This document shows, in pieces, positions 30,416 through 40,521 of a stretch of 64,000 nt of DNA. The stretch's first letter is position 1; each line of letters begins with the position of its first letter. The notes beneath the pieces are model-generated. The model was not told the origin of the DNA and made no database searches. It was given only the letters and a program-made list of their open reading frames with translations. The stretch comes from Phaseolus vulgaris (taxonomy: Eukaryota > Streptophyta > Magnoliopsida > Fabales > Fabaceae), in NCBI RefSeq assembly GCF_000499845.2, contig NC_023753.2, positions 14,833,030 to 14,897,029 on the forward strand, given 5' to 3'. A program made the position numbers and the translations under genes.

Positions 30416-31654
30416 TCAAACTAAAAACCAGTATAGAGTTCTATTACAAACCAAAATAAAATCGACTAAAACCAGTGCAGAATAAAGACAAACAGCTAGC
30501 TGCTCCTGAACTCCTTCAATTTGGTCATCCAAGTGTTGAAACCTGGCTTGAGTCATTTCATAATACTCCTTTTGGTCGTATGTGAGTGTATCTAGCCTGT
30601 TTAGAACTTGCGTTTCAAACTTGGATAGAGGTTCACCTCTATGCACAGGTTCCTGATATGCTACCAATGCATTTTGGCTTGTAGCAGCAATATCTTCATT
30701 TGCAGAAGAGTGCACTGGTGACTCATCCATGTGCTGCACACCATCATCATTTTCTTCTTCTTCATCTGCTGGATTAGCTGCTTCATTTTCAGCTCTATTT
30801 GCAGCATTCCTTCTAAATATCCAGCTGTCATCCTCCTTTTGGAACCCCATCTTCAAGAGAGTGGAGTTGTCTATTTCACTTGCTGCCTTAATGGTGTCAT
30901 ATCTCTCATTTGCAGTATCAACTTCAAAATAATCAAATAGCTTTGACACAAAAATAGCATATGGACAACGATAATCTGGAAGCCGTGTGGATTTGAGCAT
31001 ATGCTCTACCATTGTACTCACCCAATTTACCTTGAGTTGGTTCATTATACAGTATAGTAGAATCAAATCCTCTTCATGAAGAGTAGCATGATTACTTCCT
31101 CTTGGAGTAAGCTGCCAAGCAATTATGTAGGCTAGGAGTCTTGGAATTATTGTCAGATTTCCAGCATGAAATCTAGCTACTGGTTCAGTAGGATTTCTAA
31201 CACAGCTCCTATAAAACTGCATTTTGTTGAACCCTTGAATTCCAACAGTATTCCCTTTGCTGACCTTCATTCCTGAATACTTGATTCCTCCCACATTGCT
31301 CCATATTTCCCTTGTAATTTTTAGCTTCACACCTTTCACATGGGAGACCAGATTTTTGCCATTTTGAACAAGATTGCTGTAGAACACTTTCACCAGGTCT
31401 GGATAGACATTTCCAGTCATTTCTAAGAAATTTTTCAGCTTTTGATGCTTGAGCAGAGTTTTCGCTTCAGTGAGATTTTCTTCCCTTAACCATGAGAACT
31501 CCAGCACCTTGGGCACATTGACTTGCTTTCTGCTTGTCTCATGGATGAACCTTGTCATAGCTTCAGAATCTCCAGCAAACCAGTTTTCCAGAATGCCTTG
31601 GCTGCTGTTAGATTGCTCTTTGGATTTCTTCTTTCTGTGTGAAGAGGATGCCAT
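30416..31654 (-). CDS. Accessory protein of B ('putative plant transposon protein' type)
   Basis: An intact frame of 412 codons. After a basic N-terminus (HRKKKSKEQ) there is ILENWFAGDSEAM, GNVYPDLVKVFYSNL, KLKITREIWSNVGG, LLAYIIAWQLTPRGSNHATL, a helix pair LILLYCIMNQLKVNW and YAIFVSKLFDYFEVD, then an acidic linker and a coiled coil (LDTLTYDQKEYYEM to GVQEQL). The last 20 or so residues after QLA are hydrophobic and absent from H, where a stop follows QLA, so they may result from stop loss. The domain is known from plant repeat-encoded proteins of unknown function. Position is that of 'env-like' genes in SIRE elements, but I see no signal peptide or fusion region. Confidence 0.8.
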   Translation of the reverse strand: MASSSHRKKKSKEQSNSSQGILENWFAGDSEAMTRFIHETSRKQVNVPKVLEFSWLREENLTEAKTLLKHQKLKNFLEMTGNVYPDLVKVFYSNLVQNGKNLVSHVKGVKLKITREIWSNVGGIKYSGMKVSKGNTVGIQGFNKMQFYRSCVRNPTEPVARFHAGNLTIIPRLLAYIIAWQLTPRGSNHATLHEEDLILLYCIMNQLKVNWVSTMVEHMLKSTRLPDYRCPYAIFVSKLFDYFEVDTANERYDTIKAASEIDNSTLLKMGFQKEDDSWIFRRNAANRAENEAANPADEEEENDDGVQHMDESPVHSSANEDIAATSQNALVAYQEPVHRGEPLSKFETQVLNRLDTLTYDQKEYYEMTQARFQHLDDQIEGVQEQLAVCLYSALVLVDFILVCNRTLYWFLV

Positions 31655-32224
31655 GTTTGATCTGTTGTTACCTGCACTTAGTCACCTAAAGATAAACCAG
31701 CTAGAAAAAGGGTTAGTAACAGTTCACATGATCATTTCAAGATAGAAACTAAACACAGTAATTCGTTTGAACCTGGACAGCTTCGTAGCAGAGATGAGAA
31801 GGTGTGAAAAACAATTGATTAGTGCCAGGTTTATATAGAGCTTTAAATCAGATTTCATAAATCACAAATTTTAAAGGAAATCAATTTAATCAGATTTCAA
31901 GACTTATGGGTTAAAAAAAAATCAAATCAATCAGATATGCTCTAGATTTTATTCTTGTGGTGCAGCAGGTTCAGGTGTTGATTTTCGTAAGAATATATTG
32001 GAACCAGATTTCAATTTGATAAATCAAATCTATTGCACCTACACAATATCCAATCAGTTAGGATACCCACACACTAATTGACATAGATCTGCTGGTTAAT
32101 AACCGTAAAAGCAGTCAAATATAAAGTGAGAGAGAGAAGCAAATCTTTCTCTTTCCTAGTCACAACTGTGATTCTGAAACAGAGAACAAAACATGTTAAA
32201 AAATAAAGTAACAGATTGAAATTT
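31655..32224 (-). promoter_or_regulatory. Spacer and probable promoter of B's accessory gene
   Basis: CTATATAAAC lies on the minus strand at about 31838-31830, about 175 nt before the ATG at 31654. A possible short 5' UTR intron is suggested by CCAG|GTTC (31772) and TTTAG (31686), which is weak evidence. No ORF of note. Confidence 0.45.
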
Positions 32225-35200
32225 TTACTGCAGAGGACAATTTAAGCTAATGATACCTAATTCATTTAGTAGAAAATAAAACCTATCTTTAGCAAGAGGT
32301 TTAGTAAAAAGATCAGCAAATTGAAATTCAGTGCCAATGAATTTGATATCACAATTTCCATTAGCTATATGTTCTCTTAGAAAGTGATGTCTAATTTCAA
32401 TATGTTTAGTTCTTGAATGCATGACAGGATTCTTAGACAGATTTATAGCACTAGTATTATCACAATTTATAGGTATCTTGTTTAATAGAATTCCAAAATC
32501 ACTTAGTTGCTGCCTTAGTCATAAGGTTTGAGCACAACAACTTCCAGCAGCTATGTATTCTGCCTCTGCTGTAGAGAGAGCAACACAAGCCTGTTTCTTG
32601 CAATGCCATGAGATTAGACTTGATCCAAGCATGTGACAAGTCCCACTTGTGCTTTTCCTATCAACCTTGCAACCTGCAAAGTTAGACTTTGAAAAACCAG
32701 TTAAGTTTAAAGATACATTGTTAGGATACCATAATCCAACATCCTTAGATCCTTGCAAGTATTTCAGAATTCTCTTTGCCGCATTGTAGTGTGATTCCTT
32801 TAGATCAGATTGATATCTAGCACATAAGCACACAACAAACATAATGTCAGGCATGCTAGCAGTTAAGTATAATAAAGAACCAAATAAACCCCTGTACTTG
32901 GATTGATCCACTGATTTTCCTGCACAATCTTGTTCCAGTTGGCAGCTTGTTGAAATAGGAGTGCTGATTGCCTTGCATTGATCCATATCAAACATCTTAA
33001 GCAACTCCTTGCAGTACTTTTCTTGACTTATGAAAATTCCATCCTTGAGTTGTTTCACTTGTAGTCCAAGGAAGAAATTCATTTCTCCTAACATTGACAT
33101 CTCAAACTCACTCTTCATTGTTTTTACAAAGTCTTCACACATCTCTTCATTTGTGGATCCAAAGATAATATCATCCACATAGACTTGCACAAGTATAATG
33201 TCTTCTCTTTTCTTCTTTATGAACATAGTTTTATCAGAATTGCCACAATTATATCCTTGAGAGAGCAGAAATTCACTTAGCCTCTCATACCATTGCCTAG
33301 GTGCTTGCTTCAATCCATATAACGTCTTCTTAAGCATGTACACATGCTCTGGATTTTTATGATCTTCGAACCCTGGAGGCTGAGATACAAACACCTCTTC
33401 ATTAATGTAACCATTTAAGAATGCACTCTTGACATCCATTTGAAACCTTGTATGCTGGAAAATGCTAGGAGTAATCTGACAACTTCAAGACGTGCTACTG
33501 GTGCATAGGTTTCACCAAAATCAATTCCCTCTTCTTGGTTATAACCTTTAGCAACCAGCTTTGCTTTATTTCTAGTGATAGCCCCATGTTCATCCATCTT
33601 GTTCCTGTACACCCACTTGGTTCCTATGATATTCATCTCATGCTTTCTTGGAACCAAAGTCCATACTTCATTGTATTCAAACTGGTTCAGTTCTTCCTGC
33701 ATTGTTGTTATCCAATTGCTGTCTTGCAGTGCTTCTTCCAAACTTTTAGGCTCAATCTGTGAAACAAAGGCCACTGTTCTGCAGAAATTATTAAGTGAAT
33801 TCCTTATTGAGACTCCTTTCTCAATTTTACCAATTACATTGTCTAGTGTAAGATCCCTGGGTGTCTTCCATTCTTTAGGCAATCCTGCATTCACAGTAGA
33901 TTCTTTGACAGAATTTTGATTAGTTGCATCAAGCTCACTAGATTGATTCTTTTGCAAAATGGTTCTTAAATCATCCATACCAGGTTCATCCAGAACAGAT
34001 TTAGGCACAAAAAAGTCTGTTTCATCAAATACAACATGTATAGATTCTTCTACTGCAAGCAATCTTTTGTTATACACTCTATAAGCATGACTATTTATAG
34101 CATATCCAATATGTATTCCCTCATCTGATTTAGGATCAAATTTCCCCAGATTGTCTTTACCATTATTTAGAACAAAACATTTGCAGCCAAAAACCCTAAG
34201 ATGACTAATGCTAGGCTTCCTACCTTTATACAATTCATAGGGAGTTTTCTTAAGAATTGGTCTAATCAAAGTTCTGTTAAGCACATAAGAAGCAGTGTAT
34301 ACTGCATCTGCCCAAAAATATTTAGGTAAACCAGATTCATTTAACATGGTCCTAGCTAACTCCTCTAATGACCTATTCTTCCTTTCAACTACACCATTTT
34401 GTTGGGGTGTCCTAGGAGCAGAATAACTATGTGTGATCCCATGTTTTTCACAATATCTATCAAATTTTGCATTTTGAAATTCTCCCCCATGATCACTACG
34501 AATCTGTTTTATCCTATTTTCATTTTCATTATGCAGAACCTTAGCAAGTTTCTTAAAGGCTTTATATGCATCATTTTTAGAAGCAAGAAACAAGGTCCAT
34601 GTATATCTTGAAAAGTCATCAACAATCACCAAGGCATAGTAATTTCCAGCTAAGCTAGTAGTCCTAGATGGTCCAAACAAGTCCATATGTAAAACATCCA
34701 AGGCTTTATTTGTAGAAACCATATCTTTAGATTTAAATGAAGTTCTTATCTGTTTTCCCTTTACACAAGCATCACACAATCTGTTATTCTGAAATTTTAT
34801 GTTTGGTAAACCAGAAACTAGTTCCTTAGACTTTAGCTTATTCAAGTGATTTGTGTGAATATGAGCTAGCCTCCTATGCCACAGCCATGACTCATCACTT
34901 TTAGATAACAAACACTCATTTTCAGAACAACTCTTCATAATATCTAAGAGATAGATGTTGTTTACCCTTTTTCCTGTGAAAAACACCTTACCAGAAATTT
35001 CATTTGAAATTGTACAAGTGTTGGCTTCGAAATTGACCTTGTATCCCTTGTCACACAGCTGGCTAATGCTTAGAAGACTATGCTTTAGCCCTTCAACATA
35101 CAGTACATTCTCAATAGTGGTTGAGTTTGCAGTGCCAACATTTCCTCTTCCAAGAATCCTTCCTCTATTATTATCTCCATATGTGACGTGTCCTTCAGCT

Positions 35201-35298
35201 TTAAGTTTCAGATTTGTGAATTGGGTGACATCACCAGTCATGTGCTTTGAGCACCCGCTATCCAAGTAGCACTGATTTTTCCTGTTGTTTTTCTGCAA
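32225..35298 (-). pseudogene. pol: Copia pol of B (protease, integrase, RT, RNase H), two breaks
   Basis: The frame has no ATG at its start; it opens after a TAA five codons upstream, so it needs gag-pol fusion. In order: protease YLDSGCSKHMTG, GAG-pre-integrase LWHRRLAHIHTNH, integrase with LHMDLFGPS, RSDHGGEFQN and PQQNGVVERKN, then RT with KWVYRNK and VARLEVVRLL. Near 33430 a 10-nt deletion between CAAA repeats shifts the frame before MDVKSAFLNG. RT then continues with an intact YVDD and RNase H follows. TGA at 32519-32521 replaces the Trp after CCAQTL; the last about 95 codons (32225-32518) include RTKHIEIRHHF and the C-terminus. Confidence 0.9.
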
Positions 35299-35353
35299 AA
35301 CAAAACAGATTTAACACATATGGTACCCCTTCTAAGTTTAGGGTCCAACATGA

Positions 35354-37021
35354 TTAATACCTTTCCTTAGGAAGCCTTTTGGCCAATCCTTTTGGAACAA
35401 GGTACCTTCTAGCTTTACATGTTCTAGATATATGTCCAGACTTCATACAATAAAAACAGGTTACAGAATGCATTGTATTAGACCAACTAAAAGAGGAAAA
35501 ACCTGTTTTGGAAGGAACAAAAAAACTGGACAGCTTTTTCACATTGCTTTTCATTCCAGGATTGTATCCTAGACCATTTTTATTAAAAACAACATTCTGT
35601 GAACCTAATAAAGTTTCAAGATTTTCTCTTCCTTTGGTGAAATTTGAAAATGTTTTTAACAAATACTCAACCTGTTTTTCCAACTTTTTACAATTATCAC
35701 AGTTTTTTATTGATGCATGCAAGCATGTTAATTCAAGGCTAACCAATTCTGTTTTAGCTTTGTGCAGTTCTTCTTTAAGAGCTTTGACCTTAGGTTCAAG
35801 TACCCTATTTTCTTTATTCAATTTGTTGCATATTACAACTAATCTGTTTGCTTCATCATGTGTTTCCTTAAATGCAACTAACAGCTGATCATAATTTTCA
35901 GAATCAGTAGAAAAATCACTTACTGAATCAGAGTTAGATTCTTCATCATTCACCATAAAGCACATATTTGCTTCTTCACTTTCGGTTGAGGAATCACTAG
36001 ATGAGGATACATCATTTTCTTCCCATGAGATGTATGCTCTTTTGCCTTTGCTTCTTTCACTATTCTTGCTTGCTGATTTTTCTTTGTTTTGATTGTTTGG
36101 ACAATCAGCCTTTATATGACCTGGTTTACCACATCCAAAACAAGTGTAATTTGAAGAATTTGAATCATTGGATTTAGAATACCTCTTCCTTTGTTGAGTT
36201 TTGTCACAATTTTTCTTTCTAAGAAATCTGCTGAATTTTCTGGTGAGCAGACTCAATGTCTCATCATGTTCAGGATTCTCTTCTTCCTCACTTGTATCAT
36301 GTTCCATGGTAGTTTTCAAGGCAATTCCTTTGGATTTCTTCTCCACAGTTTCTTGTTCTTTCAATCTTTTCAGCTCTATTTCATGCTCTATCAGCTTTCC
36401 AAAAAGTGCAGCAGTGGACATCTTGGATAAATCTCTGGATTCTGAGATTGCTGTTACCTTAGGCTGCCAGCTCCTATCAAGGCATTTCAGCACCTTTATC
36501 TTGAGCTCTTCCTTTTCAAAGACTTTACCAAGGCCAAAGAGGTGATTTACAATATGTGTAAATCGTTTCTGCACATCTGCAATACTTTCTTCTGATTGCA
36601 TTCTGAACAGTTCGTATTTCTGAATTAGTGAGTGCTTCCTTGCCCGTTTCACATCATCAGTCCCTTCATGAGTTACCTCTAGTACCTCCCACATCTCCTT
36701 AGCTGAGTTGCATTGAGAGACTCTAAAGAACTCATCCATATTCAGTGCAGAGGTGGTGATATTCTTGGCTAAGGAGTCATATTGGGCCTTCTTCTTCTCG
36801 GTTTCACTCCATTCAGACCAAGGCTTCTTTATTGTTTCTTCTTTAACAACCTGCATAGGTATAAAAGGTCCACTGACCAGTGCATTCCAGATCCCCATGT
36901 CAATAGACTGCATAAAGATTTTCATCCTGATTTTCCAGAAAGCATAGTTAACACCACCAAACATAGGAGGTCTATTAATAGACACACCTTCAGCAAAAGG
37001 CATTTTAAACTCAGATATCAT
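35354..37021 (-). CDS. gag: Copia gag of B
   Basis: The likely start is ATG 37021 (MISEFKMPFAEG) or 37003 (MPFAEGVSINRPP); the open frame extends into the LTR at 37093. It has the FWKIRMKIF N-terminal domain, the VQKRFTHIVNHLF gag core, a first CCHC knuckle CFGCGKPGHIKADC, an acidic Ser-rich stretch, a coiled coil and a second knuckle CFYCMKSGHISRTC. It is intact and about 63 nt upstream of the pol frame. The linker before the second knuckle lacks the KQP doublet found in A and C. Confidence 0.9.
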   Translation of the reverse strand: MISEFKMPFAEGVSINRPPMFGGVNYAFWKIRMKIFMQSIDMGIWNALVSGPFIPMQVVKEETIKKPWSEWSETEKKKAQYDSLAKNITTSALNMDEFFRVSQCNSAKEMWEVLEVTHEGTDDVKRARKHSLIQKYELFRMQSEESIADVQKRFTHIVNHLFGLGKVFEKEELKIKVLKCLDRSWQPKVTAISESRDLSKMSTAALFGKLIEHEIELKRLKEQETVEKKSKGIALKTTMEHDTSEEEENPEHDETLSLLTRKFSRFLRKKNCDKTQQRKRYSKSNDSNSSNYTCFGCGKPGHIKADCPNNQNKEKSASKNSERSKGKRAYISWEENDVSSSSDSSTESEEANMCFMVNDEESNSDSVSDFSTDSENYDQLLVAFKETHDEANRLVVICNKLNKENRVLEPKVKALKEELHKAKTELVSLELTCLHASIKNCDNCKKLEKQVEYLLKTFSNFTKGRENLETLLGSQNVVFNKNGLGYNPGMKSNVKKLSSFFVPSKTGFSSFSWSNTMHSVTCFYCMKSGHISRTCKARRYLVPKGLAKRLPKERY

Positions 37022-37048
37022 GCATACACTTGAGCAAAATACAAGCCC

Positions 37049-37065
37049 TAACTCTTGATACCAAT
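37049..37065 (-). promoter_or_regulatory. Primer binding site of B
   Basis: The minus strand reads TTGGTATCAAGAGTTAGG just inside the LTR end, the initiator-Met type. Confidence 0.75.
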
Positions 37066-38517
37066 TGTTGGGTCTGTTAGTGTCTAAGTTCAAGAGGGGA
37101 GGGGTGAATTGAACATATAAAATTTTCGCAAATACAAACAGTTTTCAGTATATCAGAGGAAAAAGAAAAGATTGTTTTTCCAAGAAACAAATTGATTCTT
37201 CATAACAGTCTAACACAATTTGACCTTGTTCAGATTAAAATTGCAATCAATAGAGAGGTATAACGGAATCAGATTGGTTAAGTTTTACCAGTTTGAGTAG
37301 TACAGATTATGCCAAGAAATCAATCAAGTTCATTCAACACAAGGTTTGAAAAGGGAATGAATCTTTGTCAGGATTTAATGAATAGGACTGTTTGTTCTTA
37401 AACTAATTAAAACCTCATATACAAAGACTTTGTTAGTGATTAGAGAACTTTAACAAATCAGGAAGAACAGTTTTTATTAAACCCAGAATTAACAGATTTG
37501 ATTTCAAAAGAATAGATTTAGTTCTTGACAGAATTAAGCAAAATCAGAAACAAGTGCGGGGATGAGAGAAAAAGACAAGCAGGTTTTTATACTGGTTCAC
37601 TCATACAGAGCTACATCCAGTTTCACCTTACTCCAAGGTGGAATCCACTAAAAACAGTATCAATCACTTACAAACACAGCAGTTCTTGAACACTACAAGA
37701 ACAATACAACCAATGCTGAAAAACCCTATTTCAGCATACCTTGCACTCCAAGAAACCCTATCAAGGAGTGACTAACACTTACACTTTTACAAACCAGAAT
37801 AAAGGAAAGATAACACCTGAAAAGAAGATGCAAGAACTCAAAACCAGTAGTTCAATTTGCTGCAGAACTGCACCAGCACCTTCACCAAGATCAAAGTTTT
37901 CCTAGAACAAGCTCACTTGAAAATCCCTTTGGAAAACCTTTCAAAAACTCTTTTCAATCCTTCTTCTCACATAGAAAGTGTTTAATCTTTGTCAAAAACG
38001 TAATTGCTCAGCATCCTTTCATGTGAGAAAAGCTTTTCTTTATATAGAAAATAGTTTCTAACTTCTTTTCAAAAAACAGTTGGAAAGCTGTTATGAAAAC
38101 AACAGACTCAGTTTTAAACTAAACATATTTATTTTAGGAAAACTGCCAACTCAGCTAACTGAAAATAACTGACTGAGTTGAACCTTTGGTGCCCTAACCA
38201 ACTTTCGAAAATCCTTTCAGCACACAAAAAATAAACCTATTCTTTTACAGTGAAACATATTTATTTTTGTGTAGTATCCTGATTTTTTGGAGAGAACTCA
38301 AAAAAGCTTTTGGAAAAACTTTTAACCACTTCAAGTGTTTGATCTATGCTTGGTTATGCATCTAGGATAGGTCATATAGCAAAAGGCACCCTTGAGTACG
38401 CACAACCCTAAAGTACAAGATCATCTAAGACATATTGCAACCTACAAAACAAACTACCTAACATCTACATCAAACACACTATGGCTAGGTAGAGATGAGC
38501 TTAATCCATCTTCAACA
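37066..38517 (-). repeat. 5' LTR of element B
   Basis: It matches 28702-30141 over its whole length with scattered substitutions and a 12-bp length difference, mainly a short insertion near 37414. Confidence 0.95.
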
Positions 38518-38522
38518 TCATT

Positions 38523-39257
38523 GACATCTCAAATTCTCCTTGCATAGCTTTTACAAAATCTTCATGCAATTGATCATTAGAAGAGCCAAATATAATGTCA
38601 TCTACGTATATTTGAACTAAGATTACAGCAGAATCAGATCTTTTAATGAAAAGGGTTTTGTCAATATTTCCTTTTTCATACTGATGAGATAAAAGAAAAC
38701 TACTTAACCTCTCATACCACTGTCTTCAAGCTTACTTAAGACCATACAATGCTTTCTTAAACTTGAATACATGATTAGGATGTAGGTGATCTTCAAATCT
38801 AGGTGGTTGTGATACAAAGGTTTCTTCATTCACAATTCCATTTAGGAAAGCACTCTTCACATCCATCTAAAATAACTTCAATCCTTTCATGCTTGCAATG
38901 GCTAGTAGGAGTCTCACAACTTCTAACCTTTCTACTGGTGTGAAAGTCTCATCATAATCAATCCTTTCTTCTTGGTTGTATCCCTTAGGAATAAGCCTTG
39001 CCTTGTTCCTTGTGATGACCCCTGAATCATCTGAGTTGTTTCTGAAAACCCATTTTGTTCCAATGATGTTCATTTGATCTGTTCTACGGACTAGGACCCA
39101 TACATCATTTCTTACAAACTGGTTGAGCTTCTCATGCATAGCAGCAGTCCAATGCTCATCTTTGAGTGCATCATTGATTGTCTTTGGTTCAATCTTGGAG
39201 ACGAAAGCTATATGATTGCATAAGTTTGCTACATTCTGATATGCCCAATGATGTTTT
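38523..39257 (-). pseudogene. pol: C pol, RT segment between B and D
   Basis: Minus-strand fragments show IYVDDIIFGS (intact YVDD), MDVKSAFLNG, then upstream RTDQMNIIGTKWVFRNN and ITRNKARLIPKGYNQEE. The segment joins 28701 on one side, across B, and 49559 on the other, across D. Single-base changes and stops (for example near 38735 and 38868) disable it. Confidence 0.8.
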
Positions 39258-40481
39258 TGTACCGTCCCGTATCCGGGCGTTGACTAAGTCAAGGTCAAAG
39301 TCAAAGACTGGAGAGTCAAAGTCAACGCAAGGCGTCGCCTAGGTGGAGAGACGCCAACTGCCAGCACCGCCAAGAGGAAGCGCCGCCAGGACAAGGCGTC
39401 GCCTAGGTGATGGCGTCGCCCAACCAGGGCGTCGCCAGATCAAACAGTGCTAAAGCAAGGCAATCACGGTGTGGTTCCCCGATACCCATGGGTAGGAAAG
39501 ACCATGGAGGGAGCAACGCCGTGGGGAGGCCTCAGGTCCCAATAACCCGGGGCAGTGATAAAGAGAAGGAAAATGTGGCTTCAAGGCCATAGTAATAGTA
39601 CCAGTGTAGGGCAGCCTGACTCGTGAAGTACTCCTGCCGCCCCAGAGACGCCTTTGGGACAGATACGACTCAAGAGGAAGGTCACGCCCAGGGTAGCCGG
39701 GTGCAGGGTACGAGAGGAAGGCAGATACGCTCTCAAAGTAAGTGACTAGATGATTGGGGGCATGAGTTGGCACCCAAAAAGTCACCCCTAGCGCAGTAGC
39801 ACTCCCAAGCAGGAGGACTCACACGTAGAAACGTCCCCAGATGGGCAGAAACGCCCCCAGATAGGGTCACGGCGTCGTGAGGCCGTCCACGTGTACGACA
39901 GCCATGTCAGAATAGAAACACCCTTTAGTCAGGTGCCAGGTAATTAAAGTCATTTAATACAGTTTCCGTTTCGAGCATTCAGGTACTATAATGGCTCCCA
40001 AGCGTTTCAACGTCTTAAATGCGCTACGTTTTCTAATTAGATACGCTGATTGAGTGCGTTACATTTGTAATTAAAGGCGCTTTAAGGCGCTTTTAATGCT
40101 TGGGTAGTTTAAATAGCGCTGAGAATGTTGGAAACAGGGTTCGAACTTTCTGCAAATTGACTAGAACTCTCTAGTTGCTTGCTCGTGCTTCAAGGTTACG
40201 AACAAGGGACTGGGGAATATTTTTGCCTGAGAGAGAGAACACAGACACACAATGCACAATTATTTCTTACCACCTTCAGAGTGCCATACGCGGTGCTCAG
40301 AGACGGAGGTGAACAGTTTGGGTGTTTCTTGCTGGCTGACTTGAGCGTCGGAGTGCAAACGGCCGCTAGGGTGCCTCTTTGTCCTCTTTTTTGCAGGAAT
40401 CCACAGGCAATCAGTAGGAAGGAGTCCCTAGCTGACGGTTGAGGTCGCGCACGAAGATGTCCCGGTCAACCGGACGGAACA
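39258..40481 (+). repeat. 5' LTR of element D
   Basis: TGTACCGTCCCG to GACGGAACA. GGCGTCGCC copies cluster at 39332-39435 and a CACGTG box lies at 39888. A TTTAAATAG box near 40108 could be the TATA element. The block CCCCGATACCCATGGG at 39478 recurs, degraded, inside D. Confidence 0.95.
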
Positions 40482-40521
40482 TTTGGCGCCCACCGTGGGG
40501 CCGATATAAAACATCAGTTCC
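40482..40521 (+). promoter_or_regulatory. Primer binding site of D and deletion junction
   Basis: TTTGGCGCCCACCGTGGGG begins right after the LTR. Within about 25 bp the sequence changes to pol coding sequence (VQEQDQSQKP), marking the large internal deletion. Confidence 0.8.

Larger units (their letters stand above)
28702..38517 (-). mobile_element. Element B: SIRE-like Ty1/copia retrotransposon with accessory gene
   Basis: LTRs are 28702-30141 (1440 bp) and 37066-38517 (1452 bp), with the target duplication TCATT at 28697-28701 and 38518-38522. It is inserted in C's RT. The minus-strand order is LTR, primer site, gag, pol, accessory gene, polypurine tract, LTR. Gag and the accessory gene are open; pol has one 10-nt deletion and one stop. 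It is the most complete element of the window. Confidence 0.95.

Noticed and set aside
30416..31654. Envelope gene in B
   Set aside because: Position fits the env-like slot of SIRE elements, but there is no signal peptide, fusion region or convincing transmembrane anchor; only the last residues are hydrophobic and these are absent from H.
35299..35353. Short intron between gag and pol of B (AAAG|GTATTA ... TTTTGCAG)
   Set aside because: The acceptor-like YAG after the gag stop recurs in A and C, but splicing these sites in B would give an intron under 70 nt and the wrong pol frame. Stop readthrough or frameshifting is at least as likely.
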